Below are positions 1-7,916 of a stretch of 64,000 nucleotides of DNA, piece by piece. Position 1 is the stretch's first letter. Every line of letters begins with the position of its first letter. The stretch comes from Paenibacillus foliorum. GTDB taxonomy: Bacteria > Bacillota > Bacilli > Paenibacillales > NBRC-103111. The position numbers and the translations under genes are program-made. The stretch is from the NCBI RefSeq assembly GCF_013141765.1, contig NZ_WHOD01000097.1:107341-171340 (forward strand), in the 5' to 3' direction. The notes under the pieces are model-generated. The model was not told the origin of the DNA. It ran no database searches and was given only the letters and a program-made list of their open reading frames with translations.

Positions 1-83
1 CGGGAATGACGGATGCTTACGCGGAGAAGGTGTATGCGGAGCTGTTCGCCAGCAAATCCGGATCGATCTATGAGATGGATTAG
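1..83 (+). CDS. 3' end of an unidentified gene (partial)
   Basis: An open frame enters the window from the left and stops at TAG 81-83. Only about 26 C-terminal residues are visible, ending in ...SIYEMD, which is too little to name a family. A hairpin terminator follows about 65 bases later, which supports this being a real gene end. Confidence 0.55.
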   Translation, partial: GMTDAYAEKVYAELFASKSGSIYEMD

Positions 84-148
84 ACGTTAAGATGGAGCCT
101 TTCGTTATTATTGTAATTGATTTGATGTTTGCCCGATCTGAAAATGAT

Positions 149-197
149 AAAAGACGCGTTCCCGAGGCTTTTGACAGCTTTGGGTATGCGTCTTTTT
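149..197. terminator. Bidirectional hairpin terminator
   Basis: AAAAGACGC (149-157) pairs with GCGTCTTTT (188-196), with a partly paired inner CCCGAGGCTT/AGCTTTGGG. There is a T-run on both strands. It lies between the converging partial gene and the acyltransferase and can serve both. Confidence 0.7.
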
Positions 198-235
198 GCT
201 ATGTACAATTCAAATCAAGGTCAACTCTAGCTTAA

Positions 236-1309
236 TTACCTTGCTTCTGTTCGTTGCTGAACTAATGAACCTGTGCCTTTGGCTGCGGTAATAGATTTCA
301 AACGCTTTATCAGCGGTTTCTCTATGTAATAATAAAAAACACAGCACATCGTAAGAGCGGTCGCAAAGCAAAGAGATGTAGTTAAGGTTGGACCGAACCA
401 GTTACTAAGGTGAAGGGCTTTCGTAAGCTTGAGTGAAATTGATAAAAACGCAAGGCTAGTCAGAAGGATGGAATAGGATGCATCGCCTAGAAATTGTAGA
501 GGCTTTAGCCACGTTGGAGCAGCAATCCGTAACGATCCGATGCCAAGAAGCACAAGTGATGAGCCAACTGTGTACAGCATGTTAGAATAGCCGAATCCCG
601 GGTCCATAAACCGGGCAACCCACACCGCGGGGAACACGAGCATACCGGCTGCAAGCCACAAGCCGCTGCCTGCTTTCAAGCGGGTCACCGCATACGCGAT
701 CAGCATGCCGAGAACAAACTCCAGATGCATCGCATCGAACAGAAAGCGGATAAGAACGCTGTCTACAAGCTTAATCCATCCCATACTATGTAAGCCGACG
801 ATAAGCAGCCATAGAGTAAACAGCGTTAACATCGTCTTTTTGCTCAACACGAACAGAAGGGAGAAGATAAGGTAGAAGAACATAATATAAACCAATGACC
901 ATGCGACCCCGAGAATAGGCACTTGGCTGTAAGGCAGCAGCAGAAGCGAGGTCACAATTTCCAGCGACTTCGTTTCGTAGCCGTTGCCGAAGGAAGGGGC
1001 GAGGAAATAAATGGGAATCACAGCAGCATTGACAAGCCAATAGATTGGATAAATGCGAACAAGCCGCTTAATAATGAACGTTTTCCACATTTGGATATTG
1101 CCGAAATGTCGGCGATAAATCGTTACCATCAGAAATCCGGTCAGCACAAAAAAGTATGCGTAGCCGCCCGATCTATCCATACTATTGACGCCCAAAAAGT
1201 TAATGGGGTAATACTTAGTTGCCAATTGAGACGTATGGAAAAGCATAACCAGCACTACGGCAATACCTCTTGCAGCTTGAATATAGGGGATAGCCAAACG
1301 TTGCTCCAT
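236..1309 (-). CDS. Acyltransferase 3 family membrane protein (OafA/YrhL-like)
   Basis: An integral membrane acyltransferase of the acyltransferase-3 family, which transfers acyl groups from the cytoplasm to surface glycans or other acceptors. The family signature is at the N-terminus: YIQAARGIAVVLVMLFH, with the conserved arginine and the histidine ending the first helix, followed by a GYAYFFVLTGFLM segment. About ten hydrophobic segments follow and the protein ends in a basic cytoplasmic tail. The frame can extend to a GTG at 1324. The ATG at 1309 is preferred because GGAG lies about 9 bases upstream, whereas the GTG has no well-spaced site; the product is then 357 residues. It stands alone, with terminators on both sides, so the acceptor cannot be inferred. 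Confidence 0.85.
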   Translation of the reverse strand: MEQRLAIPYIQAARGIAVVLVMLFHTSQLATKYYPINFLGVNSMDRSGGYAYFFVLTGFLMVTIYRRHFGNIQMWKTFIIKRLVRIYPIYWLVNAAVIPIYFLAPSFGNGYETKSLEIVTSLLLLPYSQVPILGVAWSLVYIMFFYLIFSLLFVLSKKTMLTLFTLWLLIVGLHSMGWIKLVDSVLIRFLFDAMHLEFVLGMLIAYAVTRLKAGSGLWLAAGMLVFPAVWVARFMDPGFGYSNMLYTVGSSLVLLGIGSLRIAAPTWLKPLQFLGDASYSILLTSLAFLSISLKLTKALHLSNWFGPTLTTSLCFATALTMCCVFYYYIEKPLIKRLKSITAAKGTGSLVQQRTEAR

Positions 1310-1464
1310 TGGGATTTTCTCCACTTCTCTCTAGTCGATCTAAATTTATTTTTATCATCTCATATGTTCATGACAAAAGTATGACAGCTAGCTGAAAGGA
1401 AGCTTAAAGTATGCTGAAAGAAAAAAAATCTGCGAATTGTGTTCGAATAATGGAATCTACCCAT

Positions 1465-1516
1465 AAAAAAATAAGCATATCCCACTGGGTTTCAGTGGAG
1501 GATATGCTTATTTTTT
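1465..1516. terminator. Strong bidirectional hairpin terminator
   Basis: AAAAAATAAGCATATCC pairs with GGATATGCTTATTTTTT around a CACTG/CAGTG inner stem, with A and T runs on either side. It lies just past the stop of the Gly/Pro-rich gene (minus strand). Confidence 0.85.
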
Positions 1517-1522
1517 ATTTAT

Positions 1523-1990
1523 CTAAAAGCAAGTAAATTGATTGATTCGTCTAAGATCCAATCCAAAGTAAAGCCAGAAGCCCTGAGAGCCGTAGCCATA
1601 CCAGCGGTAACCCGAGATCGAATTTCTCCCTACATGGGTCAGAAACATCCAATATTGGTCACCGTTATCCTGCCAAATATAGACGTTACGGTAGAGACAG
1701 CCACGAATACTGCCGGGATCCACTGCATAAAGGGAAGGCGATTGCTGAGGGATGAAGGACGGCGGCGGCGATTGCGGCGCTCCAAGCCCCTGCCCTCCTC
1801 CTGGACCTGGTCCAGGACCTCCTGGCGGATAGCCTGGGCCTCCGGCGCCTGGCATCGGTGGAAAGCCGCCAGGCCCAGGCCCCATACCTTGAGGGCCACC
1901 GCCAGGTTGCCCACCTGGAAATCCGGGCATGCCTGGCATAAGGCCTCTTTGATTGCTTTCATTTTTTTTATTCGATTGTTTTTGAGCCAC
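1523..1990 (-). CDS. Gly/Pro-rich low-complexity protein with conserved-looking C-terminal module
   Basis: The 155 residues fall into three parts: a polar start (residues 1-16), a stretch of about 70 residues (17-85) made almost only of G, P, M, F and Q in PGMPG/GPGPG-like steps, and a compact aromatic C-terminus (about 95-155) with CLYRNVYIWQ and GYRWYGYGSQGFWLYFG segments. It has no signal peptide or membrane helix. The repeats resemble collagen-like and spore or surface proteins of Bacillales in composition, but strict G-X-Y periodicity is not kept. The start is GTG (1990) with GGGAG 10 bases upstream. The gene is monocistronic with a strong terminator. A spore-coat or surface role is a guess; the family is not recognised. 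Confidence 0.75.
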   Translation of the reverse strand: MAQKQSNKKNESNQRGLMPGMPGFPGGQPGGGPQGMGPGPGGFPPMPGAGGPGYPPGGPGPGPGGGQGLGAPQSPPPSFIPQQSPSLYAVDPGSIRGCLYRNVYIWQDNGDQYWMFLTHVGRNSISGYRWYGYGSQGFWLYFGLDLRRINQFTCF

Positions 1991-2445
1991 GATATAACAT
2001 CTCCCTTTTGTCAGTTGCCTATCAGCTTTTGCCTACAATATATGTAACAGATGCCCATCCCATATGGGCGAATGCCCCTAATGGGATTAAATATTTTTAC
2101 TCATGAGATATAACAAAGAAATATGCTGTAAACAAAATATGTGCGTTGTGCGCTCCTTCGATATTGAGCCGCGGTAAATGATTGTGATGCATGTAGGAAA
2201 ATATGAATTGTAGAAAAGATCCGCTAAGTTAACTTTAGTCTGGCTGACGCCGCAACAAGAGCATCATTGGAAGGACAGTGGTAATCAAAGATGTGCGGAA
2301 ATGCAAGTTGAAGCAACGCGCTTATCGGCGTAACAAACATCAAGGAGGTTCAAAAAGAGACTACGCCAAAAACATACCCATCCTTCATAGAGCGGCCCTT
2401 TTTGCTTTAAAAAATATAAGAGTTTGCTCCAAATGGGCAGGTAGA

Positions 2446-2560
2446 GGAACAGGGATACGCTATTTTATTCTGAGACGAAATAAAGCATCGTACTTCCGTG
2501 ACATGATGAATTTGATGCGATGCAAGAAAAATAGCGAACTGACGTTCCGTAAGCGAGCGG
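2446..2560. repeat. Dispersed intergenic repeat, copy 1
   Basis: The segment from 2475 aligns with that from 10281. GACGAAATAA-x-GCATCGTA-x-TTCCGTG is nearly identical in both, and so is the end of the element around TGACGTTCCGT-x-AGC. A degenerate inverted partner (GGAACAGGGATACGC, 2446-2460) lies upstream, so the unit can fold into an imperfect hairpin. Confidence 0.7.
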
Positions 2561-2646
2561 GAGCAATCCCATATAGGGTAGCGCAATCAAAAAAATGGTT
2601 GTTGTTTGTCACGCGGCCTTTCCATATTCATCCTCCATAAGAAGGA

Positions 2647-2683
2647 AAGAAAGGACCGTCCAGCTAACAGACGGTCCTTTCTT
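2647..2683 (-). terminator. Hairpin terminator for the ion transporter gene
   Basis: AAGAAAGGACCGTC (2647-2660) pairs perfectly with GACGGTCCTTTCTT (2670-2683), leaving a 9-base loop. On the minus strand a pyrimidine-rich tail follows. Confidence 0.8.
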
Positions 2684-2833
2684 AGTAATATCAGCCAGAA
2701 TTTATTAGTTTTCAGCGAAGCGAACCTGCATCGAAAGGGTTTCGAATATAAGCCTTCCTCATTTACCAAACATTCATTTAATCATGACAGTAGATGACAT
2801 ATTTAGCTGTTACAATAGGTCTAGCTAGATAGA

Positions 2834-4243
2834 TCAGATAAGAAACATAGCTACAACAGTAGTTACAGCCAAGCCGATTACTACCGGCTTCAGGTTGCGG
2901 CGTGCCAGTTCGAACGGATCTACACCGCAGATGGCTGCAGCGGGGATGAGCGCCCACGGGATCAGTGTTCCGCCGCCGACCCAGATAGCGGCAATCTGAC
3001 CGAGTGCGGTCAAGGTGGCGATTCCGGAGCCAATCGCGGTGGAGAATAGCTTTGCGATGGATCCAGCTAAGGAAATGCCAGAGAATCCAGAGCCATCGAG
3101 ACCGGTTATGGCACCGACGGCAGTAAGCGTAACAGCTCCGACCCCTTTGTTGACCGGCACCGTCTGGGCTAATGCAAAGCCTAGGTCATTGACTAAGCCA
3201 TGGGAATTTGCCGGCAGCACCTTGCCGAAAATTTCAATGAAGGCAGAGTCGCCGAGATAGAAGAACGCGGCAATAGGAATGACAGGACCAAAAATTTTAA
3301 AGCCGAATTGGAAGCCTTCGACCAGATAGCCAGTGGCTTTTTCCAAGCCCTTCTGTTTATTGGCAATTAACGTGATAAGCAGCATAATCAATAAGGCTGT
3401 GCCGCCAACAAGTGCTGTTGCATCGCCGCCTTGCAGGTTAAGCATGAACATGGCGACTACATCGGCCAAGAACAAGATAGGGATGAGCAGAGCGAACAAT
3501 CTGCGGTTCGCTCGCGACAAGCTGCCTTCGCCCTGCGCAGCAGAGGAATCAGCAGTTGCGGCCGTTTCCATGTCCGCATAGCTGCCAATCTGCAGCTTGC
3601 CGCTTTTCATATCACGCCGCAGCAGCCAGAAGCTTGTTACCGTGGTAACGACGCCCATGACAATAACCAAAGGTATGCTCGCTTGCAGCACATCGCCTAC
3701 GGGTATACCTGCCGCATCCGCCGTTAGCTTCGGCGCGCCTTGAATGATGAAATCGCCGGACAACGCGATGCCGTGCCCGAACAGATTCATCGCCGCTGCA
3801 ACGCCTAGCGCAGGCAAACCCACCCGCAGGGCAACCGGGAGCAGCACAGCTCCTATAAGTGCAACCGCGGGTGAAGGCCAGAAGAACCATGAGGTGATCA
3901 TCATCACAATTCCGATTATCCAATAGGCAAGTGCAGGAGTGCGGATCAACTTGGCGAAAGGAGCAATCATCGTTTCGTTGATACCGGTCTGTGTCAGCAC
4001 CTTACCCATCGATACGATTATGGAGATAATCAATATCGTCCCCAAAAGTTCCTTAATAGCATAAATAAAGCTGGAAAACACACCGCTGACGGAGTGACTT
4101 AAGGATCCAGTAGCCAGCAGACCCAAAATAAAGATACCTAGAATACACAAAATAGTCGTGTCCTTGCGAAATACCATGAATCCGATGATGACTACGATTA
4201 ACAAAAGATAAACCCAGTGTAAAGAAATTAAAGAAATATCCAT
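2834..4243 (-). CDS. Ion-transporter-superfamily permease (GntP/DctM-like), substrate unknown
   Basis: A 469-residue, very hydrophobic protein with about eleven to twelve membrane segments. Its two halves are joined by a hydrophilic stretch at residues 230-245 of the mature frame (MKSGKLQIGSYADME). The layout and the small-residue segments (WPSPAVALIGAVLLP; GAITGLDGSGFSGIS) resemble the GntP/DcuC/citrate group of the ion transporter superfamily, which moves organic anions. The frame extends 48 codons further upstream, but the ATG at 4243 has GGGAGGCG 6 bases before it, and the extra segment is translated leader containing short repeats. It stands alone, so the substrate cannot be inferred from neighbours. 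Confidence 0.75.
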   Translation of the reverse strand: MDISLISLHWVYLLLIVVIIGFMVFRKDTTILCILGIFILGLLATGSLSHSVSGVFSSFIYAIKELLGTILIISIIVSMGKVLTQTGINETMIAPFAKLIRTPALAYWIIGIVMMITSWFFWPSPAVALIGAVLLPVALRVGLPALGVAAAMNLFGHGIALSGDFIIQGAPKLTADAAGIPVGDVLQASIPLVIVMGVVTTVTSFWLLRRDMKSGKLQIGSYADMETAATADSSAAQGEGSLSRANRRLFALLIPILFLADVVAMFMLNLQGGDATALVGGTALLIMLLITLIANKQKGLEKATGYLVEGFQFGFKIFGPVIPIAAFFYLGDSAFIEIFGKVLPANSHGLVNDLGFALAQTVPVNKGVGAVTLTAVGAITGLDGSGFSGISLAGSIAKLFSTAIGSGIATLTALGQIAAIWVGGGTLIPWALIPAAAICGVDPFELARRNLKPVVIGLAVTTVVAMFLI

Positions 4244-4278
4244 CTTGGTCGCCTCCCAAAGGTTTTTGTAAAACAAAA

Positions 4279-4345
4279 ACTGGCTTCGTAAGCATGAACT
4301 GGGTTTGTGTGAATCCAAACTGGGTTGTAAGCTAAGACTGAGTTC
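4279..4345. repeat. Four imperfect ~20-base direct repeats in the permease leader
   Basis: AACTGG/ACTGAG steps begin near 4279, 4298, 4319 and 4337, each followed by a G/T-rich stretch. Read on the transcribed strand they are repeated CCCAGTT-type motifs just upstream of the permease ribosome site. Confidence 0.45.
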
Positions 4346-4450
4346 TTGTGTTAGGGTAATTGACACTGAAAGCTTATGTTGGCACAAGCCTGAGTAATTG
4401 GTACTACACCTTATGCATGTGTGGGCAGTTTTATTCTAAAAAAAGCTTTC

Positions 4451-4480
4451 CATAACGCCTGATGACAATGTCATGTTATG
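4451..4480. promoter_or_regulatory. Candidate operator upstream of the Tet(L)-like exporter
   Basis: A perfect palindrome, ATGACA-A-TGTCAT (4462-4474), is flanked by CATAAC (4451-4456) and GTTATG (4475-4480). It lies 60-85 bases before the exporter start and between divergent genes. The cognate regulator is not identified. Confidence 0.45.
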
Positions 4481-4536
4481 ATAAAGTAGCAACTATATAA
4501 AGATAAGAGACATGAAATAGGAATAGGAGTGAATTT

Positions 4537-5940
4537 ATGCTGGATGCTTCAAATGCTTCACCAAACGCTAACCATTCATCGCTTGATTTACGCAAAACGG
4601 CGCCGTGGATTATATTTATCATATTTTTCGCTGTTCTGAATGAGACCGTGTTTAACGTTTCCACGCCGAACATTGCTTTGCAGTATGGGCTGACCCCATC
4701 GGGCGTCAGTTGGGTATTGACGACTTTTATTATTTTCTTCGGAATAGGCTCCGTTATTTATGGTAAGCTATCTGACATTTATAGCCTAAAGAGGCTGATT
4801 GTCATTGGGATTGTTGTTTACAATGTCGGATCGATTCTAGGTATTCTATGCCAGGCGTGGTATCCGATGGTTATAATGGCTAGAGCTATACAAGGGGCTG
4901 GCGCATCAGCGATTCCCGCGTTAATTATGGTTGTAGTTGCCCGGTATTTTTCTGCAGAGGATCGGGGGAAAGTATTCGGAATTTTGAATTCCGCCGTGGC
5001 TTTCGCCGTTGGGGTAGGTCCGGTTATCGGAGGCTTTATTTCATCTGCTTATCATTGGTCTTTTTTATTTCTGATACCTCTGATTACTCTTATATCGATA
5101 CCGTTTTTTCGCAAGGTGCTTCCTGATGAAGAGGTTCGCAGCGGAAAGGTAGATATACCGGGGGCTTGCTTGATCGGCTTCGGTCTTGCCTCTTTGATTC
5201 TATTCTTCACCATACCGCATTGGTATTACCTGACCGCCAGTTTGGTGCTGCTTGCTTGGTTCATCCTTCACATCCGCAGAGTCGATCAGCCTTTTATCGA
5301 ACCGGATTTGCTCAAAAACAAGCTGTTCCGCAGCGGTTTGATTGTTGGATTTATTTTATTTTGCACCGTAATGGGGATTATGTTTATCATACCGTTAATG
5401 CTGAGCGGATTGAAAGGAATGAGCGCAAGTGCTATTGGCTGGATTCTATTTCCAGGGGCTATCAGCGCTGTTGTGTTCGGACCGATTGGCGGAGGCTTGG
5501 CGGATAAGCGGGGCAATAACTTTGTAGTGGCTATTGGAATTCTGCTGCTGACGATCAGTCTGCTGTTGATTTCTTCTTTGCTCGGTTTTAACGCGTGGTT
5601 GATGTCGGCAGCATTGGTGCTTATGTATATCGGATTCTCGTTCATTCAAACCGCATTGGCAAACAGTGTGTCTTTAACGCTGGAAATGAATCAGACGGGC
5701 GTGGGGATGGGGTTATTCAATCTGGTTGGCTTCATTTCGGGAGCAGTAGGGACGGCTTTAGTCGGCAGAGTATTGGATGAAAAGCTATTGAATTTCCCTA
5801 TTAATCCATTAGTTCAGCAAACAGAGGCTCATCTGTACAGTAATTTACTGCTTGTGTTTGTGGTCGCTATTATCGTTGGAGCCATCGTTTTTTACAAAAG
5901 CTACGGAATGGTCAAATTCAAAGTGAAAGCTTCGTCTTGA
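4537..5940 (+). CDS. MFS drug/proton antiporter of the Tet(L)/Tet(K) type
   Basis: A 467-residue efflux transporter of the major facilitator superfamily, expected to export drugs in exchange for protons. It follows the Tet(L) pattern closely: FFAVLNETVFNVSTPNIA in the first helix, GSVIYGKLSDIYSLKRL (motif A), ARAIQGAGASAIPALIMVVVARY (motif B) and GVGPVIGGFI (antiporter motif C). About fourteen membrane segments are visible, the usual number for this group. AGGAGTG precedes the ATG by 7 bases. It is chromosomal and unlinked to mobility genes. No tetracycline-type leader peptide was recognised upstream. Substrates are unknown; a chromosomal homologue need not give tetracycline resistance. Confidence 0.85.
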   Translation: MLDASNASPNANHSSLDLRKTAPWIIFIIFFAVLNETVFNVSTPNIALQYGLTPSGVSWVLTTFIIFFGIGSVIYGKLSDIYSLKRLIVIGIVVYNVGSILGILCQAWYPMVIMARAIQGAGASAIPALIMVVVARYFSAEDRGKVFGILNSAVAFAVGVGPVIGGFISSAYHWSFLFLIPLITLISIPFFRKVLPDEEVRSGKVDIPGACLIGFGLASLILFFTIPHWYYLTASLVLLAWFILHIRRVDQPFIEPDLLKNKLFRSGLIVGFILFCTVMGIMFIIPLMLSGLKGMSASAIGWILFPGAISAVVFGPIGGGLADKRGNNFVVAIGILLLTISLLLISSLLGFNAWLMSAALVLMYIGFSFIQTALANSVSLTLEMNQTGVGMGLFNLVGFISGAVGTALVGRVLDEKLLNFPINPLVQQTEAHLYSNLLLVFVVAIIVGAIVFYKSYGMVKFKVKASS

Positions 5941-5958
5941 TAGACAAATGGATAGTAC

Positions 5959-5986
5959 AAGAACCAGCACATTAGTGTTGGTTCTT
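5959..5986 (+). terminator. Hairpin after the Tet(L)-like gene
   Basis: A 12-bp stem (5959-5970 with 5975-5986, one G-U pair) with a four-base loop, 19 bases after the stop. The T-run after it is weak. Confidence 0.5.
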
Positions 5987-6044
5987 AGTGTGTTGTGGCA
6001 GATACCCCAGTTTGATGAGTTTTTTAAAAGGTAAGAGAGGTTGG

Positions 6045-6167
6045 TTACTTTGCATCAATAGAATTACGGTATTCACCTGGGGAAGTGCCATAGGCTTGCT
6101 TAAACTTTTTGTAGAAAAAGCTTAGGTTTATTGTTAGACCGCCCCGCCGATTTTTAGCTATAGCTGC
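6045..6167 (-). pseudogene. Remnant of an AraC-family regulator (C-terminal end only)
   Basis: About 40 codons on the minus strand translate to the end of an AraC DNA-binding domain. LTINLSFFYKKFKQAYG and TSPGEYRNS match the second helix-turn-helix and the closing SPxxYR signature. The reading frame is blocked immediately upstream by TGA (6168-6170), and no start or first helix-turn-helix is present. It therefore looks like a decayed gene, not a short protein. It lies downstream of the kinase gene on the same strand. Confidence 0.7.
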
Positions 6168-6212
6168 TCATAAGGGGATTCACATTAGTGTTTAATACCA
6201 AAACAGCATTCA

Positions 6213-7190
6213 TCAATAAGAACGGACGGTTCTTGCGATCAAGCGTTGAAGGTCATGTATCCGGTTGGGGGTATCAAGGGTGGAATTGTTCAGCATATCG
6301 CACAGGGCGACGAGGTCTTCGAGCTTGGAAAGGAGTTTCCAGTTATCCGCTAGAACCGATCCTTGCTCTTGATAAGCATGAATAAAATGCTTCTCAAATG
6401 TTGAGCCGTCCTCTTCATACCGCAGCATATTGGCAATATCGGCATATCGGCTCCAGGAAAATGCGAATTCCCAATCGAGAACAGCTGATACTGTGCATTG
6501 TGTTGGACCCTGCTGCATCAATATATTTAAACCGTTGAAATCCGAATGGACGAGGACAGGCATTTCTCTGTTTTCCGACAATAATGAGCTGTTTGTTTGG
6601 CAGAAGGACCATAACGCTTCTATTAGTTCCCCACCCAGCCATTTACCGCATTGGTTCTGGAAGAGACTTTCTTCGATGAATGCGAGGAAAGTTCCACTAT
6701 CCATGCTGAATGGCTGGATGATCTTCAAATCCTTGCCGAAAAAACCTGATTCAGTGAACGTATAAGCGTGTATATTGGCAAGAATGCCGCCTACTGAGGC
6801 CGCAGCTGAAGCGACAACTTGAGGGGATCCGGTTCTAACTATATCGCGCAAAAGGAGGCCGTCCTTCCACTCCAACACAGCCCAAGGTTTATTGAACGTG
6901 TTGCAGCTCGAATCGGCATATAGGAAGTCAGCGACAGGTACGGTTTGGCGCACGAGTTGAGTAATGGCAAGCTCTTTGTCTGCAATATTCCCGTCCCCAC
7001 TGAACAAACGAACAACGTAGGGTTCGGCGCTTCCTTCCAGATGGATTTTGTAGTTGGAGTTACTGAATCCGATGCCGATTCGTTCTGCGGTCACGACCCG
7101 TTTACCTGGAAACGCGGGTTGGATTATTTCTTTTATTTGGTTAAGGTCAAGAGATAGGGCGAGTTCCGTTCGTTCCCAGCCTTCTTTCAT
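6213..7190 (-). CDS. Aminoglycoside phosphotransferase (APH) family kinase
   Basis: A 325-residue kinase-fold protein of the APH/choline kinase group. The Brenner motif is present as VLVHSDFNGLNIL (H-x-D-x4-N, catalytic aspartate and metal-binding asparagine), followed by the second metal site SAVLDWEFAFSW. The nucleotide-binding lobe is at the N-terminus (IGIGFSNSNYKI, YVVRLF). The family phosphorylates aminoglycosides, macrolides, choline, hydroxymethyl sugars and other small alcohols, so the substrate is open. The frame extends 37 codons upstream, but the ATG at 7190 follows AAAGGAGGCG. There is no partner gene. Confidence 0.8.
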   Translation of the reverse strand: MKEGWERTELALSLDLNQIKEIIQPAFPGKRVVTAERIGIGFSNSNYKIHLEGSAEPYVVRLFSGDGNIADKELAITQLVRQTVPVADFLYADSSCNTFNKPWAVLEWKDGLLLRDIVRTGSPQVVASAAASVGGILANIHAYTFTESGFFGKDLKIIQPFSMDSGTFLAFIEESLFQNQCGKWLGGELIEALWSFCQTNSSLLSENREMPVLVHSDFNGLNILMQQGPTQCTVSAVLDWEFAFSWSRYADIANMLRYEEDGSTFEKHFIHAYQEQGSVLADNWKLLSKLEDLVALCDMLNNSTLDTPNRIHDLQRLIARTVRSY

Positions 7191-7407
7191 ATGTTCGCCT
7201 CCTTTTGTGCCCGTAGTATAAGAGGATAGCTTTTTACTTTTAGGAGTATCATAGCAGCTCTTAAACAATACCAAAATAGTCCATCTTCTTAAAGTGAACA
7301 TTTTCCAGAAATCCTTGTTATGATGTATAATTCACTATGTATAGTTGAATGCTACTATATGAAAATAGTCCACATTTTGTAAAAAAATTATGCTAGGAGT
7401 GAAGAAA

Positions 7408-7818
7408 ATGGCTGTTGATGTTTATATGAATTTTAATGGAAATTGCCGTGAAGCCGTAGAGTATTACGCACAGGTTTTTGATGTGAAAAACCCGCAGATT
7501 ATGACTTTTGGAGAAACGCCTCCTCACCCGGACTTTACTCTTCCAGAGGAAGCCAAAAATTTAATTATGCACGCACGGCTTAACATCCTTGGAAGCAATG
7601 TCATGTTCTCGGACGTTTTTCCAGGCATGCCTTTTATTGCAGGAAACAACATAAGCCTTTCGATTGTTATTAAGGACATGGATGAAATTAAATCTTTATA
7701 TAATAAACTAAAAGATGGCGGTACTGTAGAGATGGAGCTTCAAGAAACATTCTGGAGCAAATGCTACGGTAGCTTGAAAGATAAGTTTGGAATCGGATGG
7801 CAATTTAATTATGAATGA
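7408..7818 (+). CDS. PhnB-like VOC-superfamily protein
   Basis: A 136-residue protein of the glyoxalase/bleomycin-resistance (VOC) fold, PhnB subgroup. It has the typical start VYMNFNGNCREAVEYYAQVF, the middle ARLNILGSNVMFSDVFPG and the end FWSKCYGSLKDKFGIGWQFN. Members often bind a divalent metal; function is unknown for most of the subgroup. The frame begins at 7390, but the ATG at 7408 has GGAG 8 bases upstream. A convergent terminator follows. Confidence 0.8.
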   Translation: MAVDVYMNFNGNCREAVEYYAQVFDVKNPQIMTFGETPPHPDFTLPEEAKNLIMHARLNILGSNVMFSDVFPGMPFIAGNNISLSIVIKDMDEIKSLYNKLKDGGTVEMELQETFWSKCYGSLKDKFGIGWQFNYE

Positions 7819-7851
7819 TGGAGCCATGGAACAGTGACGGATCAGAAATAT

Positions 7852-7902
7852 AAAAAAAGATAGGGAACTTTTCCTATAAAGGAAAAATCCCCTGTCTTTT
7901 TT
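7852..7902. terminator. Bidirectional terminator between convergent genes
   Basis: A-rich AAAAAAGATAGGG pairs with CCCTGTCTTTTTT around an inner TTTCC/GGAAA stem. It separates the PhnB-like gene (plus) from the EmrB-type exporter (minus). Confidence 0.8.
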
Positions 7903-7916
7903 GCTTTCACGATAAT

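Larger units (their letters stand above)
2048..2833. other. Intergenic region, no convincing gene
   Basis: It holds the upstream region of the Gly/Pro-rich gene, one copy of a dispersed repeat (2446-2560) and a terminator (2647-2683). A 120-codon plus-strand frame crosses it, but it runs straight through the repeat, has no ribosome site and has a composition unlike the neighbouring proteins. Confidence 0.6.

Noticed and set aside
923..1384. Plus-strand 153-codon frame
   Set aside because: It lies antisense within the acyltransferase gene and has no independent support.
2278..2640. A 120-codon plus-strand frame
   Set aside because: It crosses the dispersed repeat, has no ribosome site and ends beside a terminator that serves the opposite strand; its composition is not protein-like.
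4537..5940. Acquired tetracycline resistance gene tet(L)
   Set aside because: Similarity to the Tet(L) pattern is clear but distant. There is no leader peptide or mobile element, so a resident homologue is more likely.
6213..7190. Aminoglycoside resistance gene
   Set aside because: Only the general kinase motifs are shared. The family covers many other substrates and no resistance context is present.
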